Positions 6,686 to 15,421 of a stretch of 64,000 nucleotides of DNA are shown in pieces. The DNA lies in the NCBI RefSeq assembly GCF_031157355.1, contig NZ_JAVIFT010000004.1, positions 1 to 64,000 on the forward strand, in the 5' to 3' direction. The stretch is from Hyphomicrobium sp. LHD-15 (GTDB lineage: Bacteria; Pseudomonadota; Alphaproteobacteria; Rhizobiales; Hyphomicrobiaceae). Under the pieces are notes generated by a model. The model was not told the DNA's origin. It searched no databases and saw only the letters and a program-made list of their open reading frames with translations. Both the position numbers and the translations under genes were made by a program. Positions within the stretch are counted from its first letter, which is position 1; each line of letters opens with the position of its first letter.

Positions 6686-9340
6686 CTATTGGGTCGGAAG
6701 TTTCGTACTCATGATTGGCGTGATCGCGCCGTTCACATGATACTTGTGGCACAGGAGACAGTCCTGGCGCGCCATGTTGCTGGTGTGACAGGTCTGGCAG
6801 AGATCCTTTTTCACGGCGCCGAAATTGGATGCGAAGTTTTGCGGGTTGCCCTGCTCGTAGCTCTTCAGATACGGGCTGCCCTTCTCAAGCTCATGGCAAC
6901 TCAGACACCCGCGTGTTTCCAGGAGGCCGAAATGCGGCTCATGGATGAAGCTCGTGAAGCGTCCCTTTTTGCTCTTGGCTGACGGCGGGGAGAAATTGAC
7001 GACCCGCCCTTTGCCCTGGATCTCGTCCACGCTATGGCATTTCGCGCAGGATCCCTGAGCGTCCTTACCCGTGAGGGCGTCGAAGACAGCTGCGGCCGGG
7101 CCGGCATCGCCCTTCGGTGCTTGGGGACCTGTCAAAAAGAGCCACGAGTAGATGAACTTGTCCTTGTGGCCCGTGGGGCGATAGAAAATCGCAAAGTCCT
7201 GCCGGTACCAGCCGCCATACTCCGCCCAGCTCTCCGGATCCACGTCGCTTTCAATGCTGATCACGGGCGCGACCCTGGTTTGCGGTTCCGATACCGCCGC
7301 CTTTGAAGCGGACGATGTGCCGGCTGGCGCCTTCTCATCCGCCTTGGCGGTGGAATCGGGCTCGGCGTTCGCGGCTGCCCCGTCAGGCTGGGCAGGTTTC
7401 GCGGCCTCCTTGCTGGCGGCACTCACCCCGCGCAGCTCTTCCTCCGTGGGGAAAAGTAGATCGTCGGTCTGCTCTGTCGCCTTGCCTTGAGGCTGTTGCC
7501 TGCTGGATGGCGTTTCCGTGCCGCTATCGGACTTGGTGTTTGCGGTCTCTGACGCCGCGGGAGCATCGGCAGGCACGTTTGCGTCCGCCTTGGAAGCATC
7601 GTCCGCAGGTCCGGGACCATCGCGCTTGGATTTCGCGGTTTCGGCTTTGTCGGCCGATCCTTCAGGTCGATCGTCCCTCTCGGCGTCCTTGTTGCGCGCT
7701 GCGTCGATCGAGCGAGGCGTGCCACTCGGCAACGGTAAGCGGGCTCCGACCGCCCCGCCGGGCGCGTCGGCGGCACCCTCGCCGTCATCGGGGCCGGCGT
7801 TCGTGGTATAGGTTTTTACTGTCGCATCTTCCGACTGTGCTGGTTTCTGGGCGTCTCCGACACTTGCTTTCTGGGCGTCTCCGACGCTGGCTTTCTGAGC
7901 GTCTCCGACGCCGGCTCTCATCGGGGGAGACATTTCTTTGGCGGCGCGCGCTTTCCCGCCTTCTCCGGACTTGGCATTCGCCGTGTCGGTTTTTCGGGCC
8001 GCTTTGTTTTCGCTCCCTGCGGCCAAACCAGAGTCCGTCACCGTCGGGCTCCAGCCGCTGTTCTGCTGATCCTTCGGTGCCGGGCGATTGGCCATTTCCG
8101 CGGCGAGATTGGGCAGCCACTGCTGTTGCGCGCTGACGACCACATCGCGCGGAATGCTCGCGGTCAGATCGGCAACGAGCGTCGCACTCAGCTTCGCTCC
8201 GCCGCCGATGTTGAAATCGCCGAGCACGTCCGACGCCTTGCCCTTGATGAGGGCGTAGAACAGCCTCTTGATCTCCCAAACGAGATCCGACACCGCCTTG
8301 ATCTGATCGTCGCTCGCATCTGCCAAATCCTGGAGGTTCAGGCTGTCCACGGTCTTGAGCAGAGCGCGGCCCCGATCGTTCCGGCTGATCATCACCTTCA
8401 TGAAAGGTGTGAGCGCGGCTTCGGACGCCTCCGGCCATTCTCCGAAAGCGGCCTTCTTTTTCGTCAGCGTCTGCACGTCGAGGCCAGGCAGGCTCAGGAA
8501 CGCAACGCCTTTCGGGCCGCTGACCCGTTCCTTGCCGACGATCTGGTCGAGATGGCACCCGGTGCAGGTTTGCTCAAACGGCGCGACGGCCATGACACGC
8601 TTGTCCTCGCGCGTGTTGTGACAGGTCGAGCACGTCTCGGGAATGCTCTTTGCCGGATTTTTCTTGGCCACTTCCGGGTAGTGTTTTCCGAAATGGCCGG
8701 CGTGATCGTAGATGATCCGCGTGCGCTTCTTGAACGGATAGCTCTCGAATTTCGGGTGATTGCCGTCGAAGCTGTCGAACTTCATCACGTGGCAGGAGCG
8801 GCATTGCTCGTTGGAGATCTTGTTCAGGCTGAAGTTGGTGCCCTGATGCTCCTGGTGACAGGTCGCGCAATAGAGGCCGCGCGCAACCACGTCGTGCGTT
8901 GGAAAGGCGGCGTTCTGCGCACGGGCTGATTGCGGCGCGGGCAACTCAGCAGCAATTTTCGTCAGCCGCTTGGTGCTTTGTTCGAGCGCTTCGGCTGAAG
9001 CGCCATGCGCGTTGAACGCGGTATCCGGCATTTTGTGACAGGTGAGACAGGCTTTGCTGTCGGCTTCCGGATCTCCGGCGACGAGGCCGTGTAGCCAGCT
9101 CACTTTTCCGCTGCCGCTCTTGGTATGACAGGCGCTGCACTTCTCGATGCCGCCGTGCGCGCTCGCGAGCGGACCCGGCATCAGAAATTGCGTGCCCTTG
9201 GTGAGAAGGAGGGCTGCGCCGAGGCCGACGAAGGTCACGAGTGCCAACAGCACCGCGATACGATCGCGCAGCGATCCAAAGGCCGCCCGCCGCTCGGCCT
9301 TCGGCGATAGAGCCCATCCGATCCATCCCGGTTTCCACAT
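6686..9340 (-). CDS. Membrane-anchored decaheme c-type cytochrome
   Basis: 884 residues from the ATG at 9340, which overlaps the stop of the upstream membrane-protein gene in a TGATG junction (translational coupling). One N-terminal transmembrane helix (about residues 27-47) anchors it, with the rest periplasmic. Ten CxxCH haem sites are seen: six in the N-terminal third (CSACH at 68-72, CLTCH, CATCH, CRSCH, CSTCH, CTGCH) and four in the last about 130 residues (CAKCH, CLSCH, CQTCH, CLLCH). Between them lie a helical part and a long low-complexity Ala/Lys/Asp/Pro linker of about 250 residues, which includes three VGDAQK repeats. I recognise no exact family; it is not an obvious MtrA/PioA. It is probably an electron wire or hub fed by the b-type membrane protein encoded immediately upstream. 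It is the last gene of the operon. Confidence 0.9.
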   Translation of the reverse strand: MWKPGWIGWALSPKAERRAAFGSLRDRIAVLLALVTFVGLGAALLLTKGTQFLMPGPLASAHGGIEKCSACHTKSGSGKVSWLHGLVAGDPEADSKACLTCHKMPDTAFNAHGASAEALEQSTKRLTKIAAELPAPQSARAQNAAFPTHDVVARGLYCATCHQEHQGTNFSLNKISNEQCRSCHVMKFDSFDGNHPKFESYPFKKRTRIIYDHAGHFGKHYPEVAKKNPAKSIPETCSTCHNTREDKRVMAVAPFEQTCTGCHLDQIVGKERVSGPKGVAFLSLPGLDVQTLTKKKAAFGEWPEASEAALTPFMKVMISRNDRGRALLKTVDSLNLQDLADASDDQIKAVSDLVWEIKRLFYALIKGKASDVLGDFNIGGGAKLSATLVADLTASIPRDVVVSAQQQWLPNLAAEMANRPAPKDQQNSGWSPTVTDSGLAAGSENKAARKTDTANAKSGEGGKARAAKEMSPPMRAGVGDAQKASVGDAQKASVGDAQKPAQSEDATVKTYTTNAGPDDGEGAADAPGGAVGARLPLPSGTPRSIDAARNKDAERDDRPEGSADKAETAKSKRDGPGPADDASKADANVPADAPAASETANTKSDSGTETPSSRQQPQGKATEQTDDLLFPTEEELRGVSAASKEAAKPAQPDGAAANAEPDSTAKADEKAPAGTSSASKAAVSEPQTRVAPVISIESDVDPESWAEYGGWYRQDFAIFYRPTGHKDKFIYSWLFLTGPQAPKGDAGPAAAVFDALTGKDAQGSCAKCHSVDEIQGKGRVVNFSPPSAKSKKGRFTSFIHEPHFGLLETRGCLSCHELEKGSPYLKSYEQGNPQNFASNFGAVKKDLCQTCHTSNMARQDCLLCHKYHVNGAITPIMSTKLPTQ
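7841..7912 (-). repeat. Three 24-bp tandem repeats inside the decaheme cytochrome gene
   Basis: Three near-identical 24-base units (7841-7864, 7865-7888, 7889-7912) encode the VGDAQKAS-type repeats in the flexible linker. They preserve the reading frame, so copy-number change would only lengthen or shorten the linker between the hexahaem and tetrahaem parts. Confidence 0.85.
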
Positions 9341-10263
9341 CACCAAGCCCCCGATGAGAAAGCATAGGCGATGAGGACGTGATGCACCGAGAGCACGATC
9401 AGCGCGTAGGTGACGGGAACATGCACGAACAGGCACGCTTTGGTGAGCCCGAGATAGACATGCGCGAAATCGAGCCGGTCCTTCTCGACCACCAGGTTCT
9501 TGATGGCGGCAAGCTTCTCCTTGCTCTGCTGGTCGACATAGCGCGACAGGTTGTCGATCTCGCCCGTCAGCCTTTTCAGCGGGCGCTGCGAGCCGAACAG
9601 ATGAGAGGCGACGTTGCGCTGCCCTTGGAAGAAGCCGTGCAGGTGGGTGGCGTAGAGATCCTGGATCCAGGCGTCATAAGGCGGTGCAGGCAGCGCGATC
9701 GCGGCGGCGGCCGGTTCGGTCCTGGCGACGGCGGCGTGGACATCCCGCGCCAGATCGGCGCGAAGACCGGGGATGCGATCATAACTGATGCCCTCGTCGA
9801 TCTGATGCTTGGTCTTCAGCGACCAGGCGAGATAAGTGCCGAGAATGCCACTCAGCGTCACCAGCACGAAGCCCACCCACAGCGCCCATTCGAAACCGGT
9901 GTCCGGCAGAGAGAAATCCGAATGCGAGATGAAGGCGGCGATCAACAGGTAGCCGATAAAAATATGGATCTTCCGCCAGCGCGCGGCAGATTTCGGCGAC
10001 AGGACGGCTCTTTTGATGGCGATGTGGAAATAGAGCTGCAGGCTCATGCCACCGGCAAGGATCCAGCCATCGAGATAGCGCGGATCGCGGAGCCCATTGC
10101 CATAGATCCAGACGAGCCAGAACAGGCCGGCGGAGATGGCCGCGATCAGAAGACCCTGGACGGTCTGGCTGATGGGATATCCAGACGCGCGCCGTCCTGC
10201 CGATCTCACGGCCACTCCCCCGAGACCGTCCATGGCGACGGCCGTTTTCCTCTTGAAGCGCAT
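9340..10263 (-). CDS. Five-helix His-rich membrane protein, probable b-type cytochrome
   Basis: 307 residues with about five transmembrane helices: roughly 33-55, 70-86, 95-114, 126-149 and 276-302. Histidines sit in or beside helices 2, 3 and 5 (LYFHIA, RKIHIF, ISHSDF, FVHVPV and a His pair near the C-terminus), suited to bis-His haem b ligation as in cytochrome b561 or ferric-reductase-like domains. A soluble loop of about 120 residues lies between helices 4 and 5. It sits 22 bp after the c554-like gene and overlaps the decaheme gene by one base. Likely role: carry electrons across or out of the inner membrane between quinol or the cytoplasmic reductase and the decaheme protein. Haem b is inferred from the His pattern, not proven. 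Confidence 0.72.
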   Translation of the reverse strand: MRFKRKTAVAMDGLGGVAVRSAGRRASGYPISQTVQGLLIAAISAGLFWLVWIYGNGLRDPRYLDGWILAGGMSLQLYFHIAIKRAVLSPKSAARWRKIHIFIGYLLIAAFISHSDFSLPDTGFEWALWVGFVLVTLSGILGTYLAWSLKTKHQIDEGISYDRIPGLRADLARDVHAAVARTEPAAAAIALPAPPYDAWIQDLYATHLHGFFQGQRNVASHLFGSQRPLKRLTGEIDNLSRYVDQQSKEKLAAIKNLVVEKDRLDFAHVYLGLTKACLFVHVPVTYALIVLSVHHVLIAYAFSSGAW

Positions 10264-10285
10264 TCGGGTTGCCAGTCGGCTGGTA

Positions 10286-11332
10286 TCAATTGTCTGGTTT
10301 TCTCGCCGTACCCTTGAGCTTGTCCGCTCCAGGAATCAGGCTGTCGAGCCCGGCCATCGTGCTGCCGTCATACGTCTCGGTCATGCCCACGAGCAGCTTG
10401 GAGACGCCGTCGGCAGCGACCGTCAGAAGGCGGTCATTGTTCAGCGTCAGACCGGCGGAATGACCGAGCTCGACCATCTTCGGGAGCTCCGGGACGTTCG
10501 GCACCGCCTTCGCGGCGGCGGCAAGCTGCTTGCGCGCCCGATCGGCGCGCTTGGCCATCTCGAACGCATAAGTCCTTCTCGCAGTCGCCTTACCGACCGC
10601 GCGCAACGCCGTCTCGAGTTCGACGCCGAGACCGACGAGATAGAGCATCCGCTTGCGCGCCGCGTCGGCCGGTACGTTCTCTCTGCCCTTGGAATACCAG
10701 GTGTTGTGCCGCACTTCGCCTTGCGACCAGGACACCAGCTCGAACGCGCTGCCCGCCCGATGACCGCCCTTGTTCACAAGATCTTCTCGCGCCACGACGT
10801 GGCAGCCAAAGCAGTTCTTCGCCAGCTGGTAGAACGAACGCGGCCGGATCATTCCCTTGGAATCGGCGAGCTTCCAGCGCTCCTTTTCCTCGGCCTTGCT
10901 CTCGAACAGTATTGTCTTGCCGCTGAATCCGCTGTGGACCTTGATCCAGTCCTGCCCGGCGCTGTGGCAGGACTCGCACGAGATGCCCGCGACTGGCTCT
11001 TCTCGGTTGTTCTTGTTTTGCACCGTGAAATGGCAATCCCGGCACAGGGAATCCGACTTGATGCGCCGCACGCCCATTTTGTCCGCGATCTCGTTCGCCT
11101 TGGTGTTGCGCGGCAGTTCGCGGAAGGTTTTGAAGTGATGCGACCCCTTCCAGGCCTCGGCCTCCTGCTTGTGGCATTCGGCACAGGCATTCGGACCGAC
11201 GGTCTTGGCCGGATCGGACGCAACCGCGCCGTCCGCAGCCAAGCCGACGGTCATCAGCAAGCCGCAGAGACAAAGTGCGGAAGACCGGAGACGGGACGTT
11301 GGCCCAAGCCTGATCAACCGAAGGCTATGCAC
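10286..11332 (-). CDS. Cytochrome c554-like tetraheme cytochrome
   Basis: 348 residues from a GTG start, with a signal peptide to about residue 39. Four CxxCH sites are seen: CAECH at 50-54, CRDCH, CESCH and CFGCH. The first is followed by the xxEAWKGSHH pattern (haem site, then W..S.H) that marks the cytochrome c554 family, named from the electron acceptor of hydroxylamine oxidoreductase in ammonia oxidisers. No hydroxylamine oxidoreductase gene is present here, so that role is not implied. The C-terminal third is helical and haem-free. It is periplasmic, the second gene of the leftward operon, 17 bp after the flavin/iron-sulfur reductase. It is likely a mobile or docking electron carrier. 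Confidence 0.88.
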   Translation of the reverse strand: MHSLRLIRLGPTSRLRSSALCLCGLLMTVGLAADGAVASDPAKTVGPNACAECHKQEAEAWKGSHHFKTFRELPRNTKANEIADKMGVRRIKSDSLCRDCHFTVQNKNNREEPVAGISCESCHSAGQDWIKVHSGFSGKTILFESKAEEKERWKLADSKGMIRPRSFYQLAKNCFGCHVVAREDLVNKGGHRAGSAFELVSWSQGEVRHNTWYSKGRENVPADAARKRMLYLVGLGVELETALRAVGKATARRTYAFEMAKRADRARKQLAAAAKAVPNVPELPKMVELGHSAGLTLNNDRLLTVAADGVSKLLVGMTETYDGSTMAGLDSLIPGADKLKGTARKPDN

Positions 11333-11349
11333 ACTACTAACAGTAATGA

Positions 11350-12450
11350 CTACTCACCCTGTGCTTCCGCCAACCCATACTCCTCGATCGGCTGTTCCCG
11401 CCGTTTGCGGAGACGATCGAGAGCAAGTCGCCCCATCTGCCGGCCGGTCGGCACAGCGAGCCATCCCTTCACGCGGGTCAGAATACTCGCCTCGACGGCA
11501 TCGCCGGCCGTCGGGAGAAACGGATCGGCGTAGCAAGCCACGCCAACGCCCGCTGCGATCGATTTGACCGCGTCGACCATTCCCGGCGCGCCGCAGACGT
11601 AGACGACATCGGTCGGCAGCAGGCGTGGCAGATAGTCGGTTGGCCGGCCCTGCTTCACCACCGGGGTGACGGACTGAGGCGTGCTGCAAACAGGCACGAC
11701 AAGGACATTGGGGAAGCGCGCCAGCCGCATGAAGGCGGGCCCCATGTAGAGCGACTCGATGGTGCGGCCACCAACGATGATCATCATCCGGCGCTCTGTA
11801 TTTTCGCGCAGCGCGGCCACCGCGATGGACCAGATCGGCGCGAAGCCGGTGTTGGTGGCAACGAGAACGAGCCGGCAGTCCGGATTAGACCTGAAATGCG
11901 CCGAGCCGTAGGGACCGGTCAGCTCGACGCGGTGGCCCGGCTTGATGCGCTTACCAAGCGATGGGGTGACGCGCCCATCCTTCATGCGCCGAACATGGAA
12001 CCAGATCGAGCGACCATCCGGATTGCTGCACAACGGATGGGTGATGCTGAAAGGGCGGCTCGGATAGCCGTTGAAGCGCACCTGCACATATTGCCCCGCA
12101 TGATAGGGCAGCGCGCGATCTGTCCTGATGCCGACTTCCATCACCTCCGGCGACAGGGGAACCAATGAACTCAGCACGCCTTCGACGGTTCGGACGGCCG
12201 ACGACTGCGTCTTCTCGATCACCGCATCGCCTGCGATCCGGCACTGACAGGCGTGAACAACACCCGGCGAGGCGCCTTCGCCGCCGTTCACTTCGCCGGA
12301 TACGAGCCGAACGCAGCAAGTGCCGCAGTGGCCGGCACGGCAATCGTACGGCAGGTCGATGCCGTTGCCCAGAGCGGCATCCAGCAGCAACTCGCCGCGC
12401 CGCGCGAGAAAGCTTTTACCGTTGATGGTGATTTGGTGACTTCCTGCCAT
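11350..12450 (-). CDS. NAD(P)H-dependent FAD/[2Fe-2S] oxidoreductase (ferredoxin-reductase type)
   Basis: 366 residues, cytoplasmic, no signal. The N-terminal plant-type ferredoxin domain (about 1-90) has Cys in CRAGHCGTC (CX4CX2C), plus a later Cys in the HACQC segment. A ferredoxin-NADP reductase FAD domain follows, with the RPFSITHP flavin motif. The C-terminal NAD(P) domain ends with the CGAPGMV motif. This is the architecture of oxygenase reductases such as MmoC or phenol hydroxylase P5, but no oxygenase gene lies nearby; instead it heads a multihaem cytochrome operon. It may exchange electrons between NAD(P)H and the membrane cytochrome in either direction. The residues after about 320 are a short extension I cannot assign. 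Confidence 0.9.
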   Translation of the reverse strand: MAGSHQITINGKSFLARRGELLLDAALGNGIDLPYDCRAGHCGTCCVRLVSGEVNGGEGASPGVVHACQCRIAGDAVIEKTQSSAVRTVEGVLSSLVPLSPEVMEVGIRTDRALPYHAGQYVQVRFNGYPSRPFSITHPLCSNPDGRSIWFHVRRMKDGRVTPSLGKRIKPGHRVELTGPYGSAHFRSNPDCRLVLVATNTGFAPIWSIAVAALRENTERRMMIIVGGRTIESLYMGPAFMRLARFPNVLVVPVCSTPQSVTPVVKQGRPTDYLPRLLPTDVVYVCGAPGMVDAVKSIAAGVGVACYADPFLPTAGDAVEASILTRVKGWLAVPTGRQMGRLALDRLRKRREQPIEEYGLAEAQGE

Positions 12451-13279
12451 CGCCCCAATCCCGGAAGGCTAAGTGACCGATCTACGGCTGGCGCGAGCGA
12501 CCCGCCTTCGTTGCGCGGTAGAACATTCAAGACAGCCGACGAAAAACAAACGCTCTGGATAAATGCCCCGCCCTCGTCGCCTGAAAGCAGAAACGACGAC
12601 TACTTTCTATCGTCCGTCATTTTGTTTCCCCAAATTTTGGCTGGCGCTTAGCATTGGCAAAGTGAAATCGACTACGATTCCAATCGATAATGCATTTCGG
12701 AGGAGACAATCCGCGTGACCTTCACGGCCTAACCCTCAGCAATGACCTAACCTTCCATCATGGTCAGACAATGACCCTTTGATGGTTTTGGATGATCGCA
12801 GGAGAAACTGACAGCCGTTCAAAAACAGCTTTCAAATTTTGCTGGGAATGGCGATCACTATGAACTGAAGCGAGGCTCCACAAGGCGCTAATAAGCCCGG
12901 CTCCATACGAGGAACGCATCGCGCGCCCACTCTGCGTGAAGCTAAAACGCGATATACTTATTTATTCCATGATCCAGAAAATGTCATGTTTCGCACGGTG
13001 AGCTGGCGCTCGCCGGGAAGCCAAAACGCCATCTGCTCAATGCTGCACTTTTTATTTCACCAACCCTTTCATCCGATTGATCCCGTGACGCCTATGGAGC
13101 CGGTGAACATTTTTCTCAGCTCATTCATTTCCAAACGTTGATTTTACTCGGCCATATGGCGGCCCGCTTCGTTCATTAATTTTCATTGCATCAATCCCGC
13201 ATAACGGCCGGGGAGCCTGTTTCGCGAGATGGATAAAAAATCGGGATTCAGCCTTTAAATCTTGTGAGAGCGTAGGGCG
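12451..13279. other. Divergent promoter region between the two multihaem cytochrome operons
   Basis: 829 bp with visibly lower GC than the neighbours and no credible full gene. It must drive the reductase-c554-b-decaheme operon to the left and the pentaheme-barrel operon to the right. Direct and inverted TGACC half-sites cluster at 12716-12776. A GGAGGAG followed by a five-codon GTG frame (12715-12732) is also present. Confidence 0.6.
12716..12776. promoter_or_regulatory. Cluster of TGACC half-sites, candidate operator
   Basis: TGACC occurs at 12716-12720, 12743-12747 and 12772-12776, and its complement GGTCA at 12762-12766. The last two form a perfect inverted repeat with a five-base spacer (12762-12776). 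The position between two divergent operons and the repeated half-site suggest binding of a dimeric regulator. The regulator is not identifiable in the window. Confidence 0.4.
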
Positions 13280-15316
13280 ATGAAACGATTGTCCATTTTT
13301 GCAGTGTTTTTCCGTGTCTTCGCGAGCACCCTGCTGATAAGCGCGGCGTTCGTTGAGAAGAATGCCATCGCTGGGGGCAGCGATGGCGTAGGGAGCCCTA
13401 GCGCTCAAGCTCAACCCAGAACCGAGCTCGCTCAGAATAGTGGAGCAGCTGCGGCCCACAATGCGGACGCGGCGCTCGAAGCGCTCATCAAGAAGGATGA
13501 GAAGAAAAGAGCGCAGATCAAAAAAGCGGGCGACAAATCCGTGAACGCCAAGTCCGACATCCACGGTGGCGGAACGAAGCTTTCCGCTGATGCCCATGCG
13601 GACGGCTACGGCGAGATGTCTCTTCTCGGTGCGGCAGCCAAAGCGTCGAAAGGCAAGGAAGATCCGATACCCGCAGTCGACAACGAAACTCTCTCCCTCT
13701 ATCCCACCGCTGCGCAATGCGGCGAGTGCCACAAGCAGATCTATGACGAGTGGTCTTCGTCGCAGCATGCCTATGCGTCGATCTCGCCGATGTTCCACAA
13801 GTTCGAGCAGAAGTTCCAGGACCTGACGCAAGGTACGGTCGGCACCTTCTGCGTGCGGTGCCATCAGCAGGTCGGCACCCAGCTCGGCGAGAGCCGCGAG
13901 ACACCGCTTTGGGAACGCAGCCAGATCTCACGCGAGGGCGTGAGCTGCATCACTTGCCACCGCGTCAAGGAGCAGTACGGCAAGGTCAACGGCGAGCGCC
14001 GGGTTGAACCGGGCAAGATCTACGAGCCGGTTTACGGAAGCGGCGAAAAGAGCGTGATCAAGGACGTTCTCGCCAACAAGGAAACCTACTCCGTCAAAAC
14101 CAGCACGAAGGGGCGCGGCAACGACATTCACGAGGGCATGATCACCAACGACCAGATCACCAAGTCCGAGTTCTGCGTCAGCTGTCACCAGGTTGCGGTC
14201 AATCTCGGCATCAAACTCGAGATCGTCTGGGATCAGTATCGCGACAGCCCGGCACGCAAGGCCGGCGTCTCCTGTCAGGACTGCCACATGGGCAAAGTCC
14301 CCGGAAAGCCCGAGGGCTACGCGACCGCACCTTCCGCCATTGTGGGCGGCAAGGAGGTCAATCCGGGACGAAAGCACGCAAATCATCGCTTTATCGGCCC
14401 GGGCTACTCGATCGCCCACCCCGGCGTGTTTCCGCACAACACGAAGGCCAAGAACATCAGCATCAAGGATTGGCTCGAATTCGACTGGCGCGCCGGCTGG
14501 GGTACCGCAGAGTTCGAAGACAAGGTCGCAGACCGCAAAACCAAGGTCGACTTTCCCAAGCGATGGGCCGATGCGGTTGACCGTGAAGATGCGCGGGAGA
14601 TCATCGACGATAATCTGAAGAAGCTCGACGAACGCGACGAGCTCCGCCACCAGGTCATGGAGAACAGCAGCCACATCGACGGCCCCCACATCGAGGGCAC
14701 GCCCAGTGTCGGCAAGGATCTAGCGTTCTCCTACAAAATCAAGAACGCCAACACGGGGCACAACCTGCCGTCCGGCTCACTGGGTGCGCAGCCGCAGCTC
14801 TGGGTGAACGTGGCGCTCGTCGATCCCGATGGCCAGAACGTCTGGGAGACGGGCTACGTCGACAGCAATGGCGACATCGCCGATCTGCACAGCCTGGACG
14901 TCGCGGCTGGACGCATCAAGACAGACCAACAGCTCGTGCACTTCCAGACCAAGTTCCTGACGACCAACGTCAAGGGCACGGAGCGGGAGATGTACCTGCC
15001 GGTGAACTTCGACATCGACCCGCTGCCGCATCTACGTCCGCCTGGAGTTCCGACGACCGTTCTCAACCATCCGCCGCTGGTGCGCATGGAGAACCGCTCG
15101 CTGGCGCCGCTCGGCGAGAAGCAGGCCAAGTACCAAGTGCCAGGGAACCTGATCACGAAGCCGGGCAAGTATCGCCTCGCCTTCCGCATGCGGAGCCGAG
15201 CCGAGCCGATCTACTTCATGCGCTTCGTCGGCTCCACCAAGGAGATGGAGCAGAGCATGAACGAGCGGATCATGAACTTCCACGCCTTCGCGGTGGAAGT
15301 CGATGTGAAGAATTAA
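13280..15316 (+). CDS. Secreted pentaheme c-type cytochrome with c554-like haem domain
   Basis: 678 residues with a signal peptide (about 1-31, hydrophobic core 7-24), then a low-complexity linker to about residue 130. Five CxxCH sites are seen: CGECH at 147-151, CVRCH, CITCH, CVSCH and CQDCH. The first is followed by the W.SS.H pattern also seen in the tetraheme protein of the facing operon, so both use a c554-family haem module. The C-terminal half (about 400-678) has no Cys and looks beta-rich, with NTGHNLPSG and a Pro-rich segment; such domains accompany several multihaem oxidoreductases. Periplasmic or exported. It is the first gene of the rightward operon. I cannot name the substrate. 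Confidence 0.88.
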   Translation: MKRLSIFAVFFRVFASTLLISAAFVEKNAIAGGSDGVGSPSAQAQPRTELAQNSGAAAAHNADAALEALIKKDEKKRAQIKKAGDKSVNAKSDIHGGGTKLSADAHADGYGEMSLLGAAAKASKGKEDPIPAVDNETLSLYPTAAQCGECHKQIYDEWSSSQHAYASISPMFHKFEQKFQDLTQGTVGTFCVRCHQQVGTQLGESRETPLWERSQISREGVSCITCHRVKEQYGKVNGERRVEPGKIYEPVYGSGEKSVIKDVLANKETYSVKTSTKGRGNDIHEGMITNDQITKSEFCVSCHQVAVNLGIKLEIVWDQYRDSPARKAGVSCQDCHMGKVPGKPEGYATAPSAIVGGKEVNPGRKHANHRFIGPGYSIAHPGVFPHNTKAKNISIKDWLEFDWRAGWGTAEFEDKVADRKTKVDFPKRWADAVDREDAREIIDDNLKKLDERDELRHQVMENSSHIDGPHIEGTPSVGKDLAFSYKIKNANTGHNLPSGSLGAQPQLWVNVALVDPDGQNVWETGYVDSNGDIADLHSLDVAAGRIKTDQQLVHFQTKFLTTNVKGTEREMYLPVNFDIDPLPHLRPPGVPTTVLNHPPLVRMENRSLAPLGEKQAKYQVPGNLITKPGKYRLAFRMRSRAEPIYFMRFVGSTKEMEQSMNERIMNFHAFAVEVDVKN

Positions 15317-15341
15317 CACCGAGAAAGCCGGGGTTTTCACG

Positions 15342-15380
15342 CTGGGTGCCCGCGAGGGGTTCAAAGAAGCGGGCGCCCAG
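15342..15380 (+). terminator. Strong hairpin between the pentaheme and beta-barrel genes
   Basis: CTGGGTGCCCGC (15342-15353) and GCGGGCGCCCAG (15369-15380) form a 12-bp stem with one G-T pair and a 15-base loop. No T-run follows, so it may attenuate or process the transcript rather than end it, setting unequal levels of cytochrome and barrel. Confidence 0.5.
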
Positions 15381-15421
15381 CCTTCCCTCTCAGCTCAGTG
15401 TTCACGACGTGGGGCTTCCTT

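Noticed and set aside
10286-11332. Nitrification role inferred from the c554 family
   Set aside because: No hydroxylamine oxidoreductase, ammonia monooxygenase or c-m552 gene is in the window; the family name alone does not support it.
12640-12665. Sigma-54 promoter (CTGGCGC..TTGGC)
   Set aside because: The spacing between GG and GC is two bases too long for a -24/-12 element.
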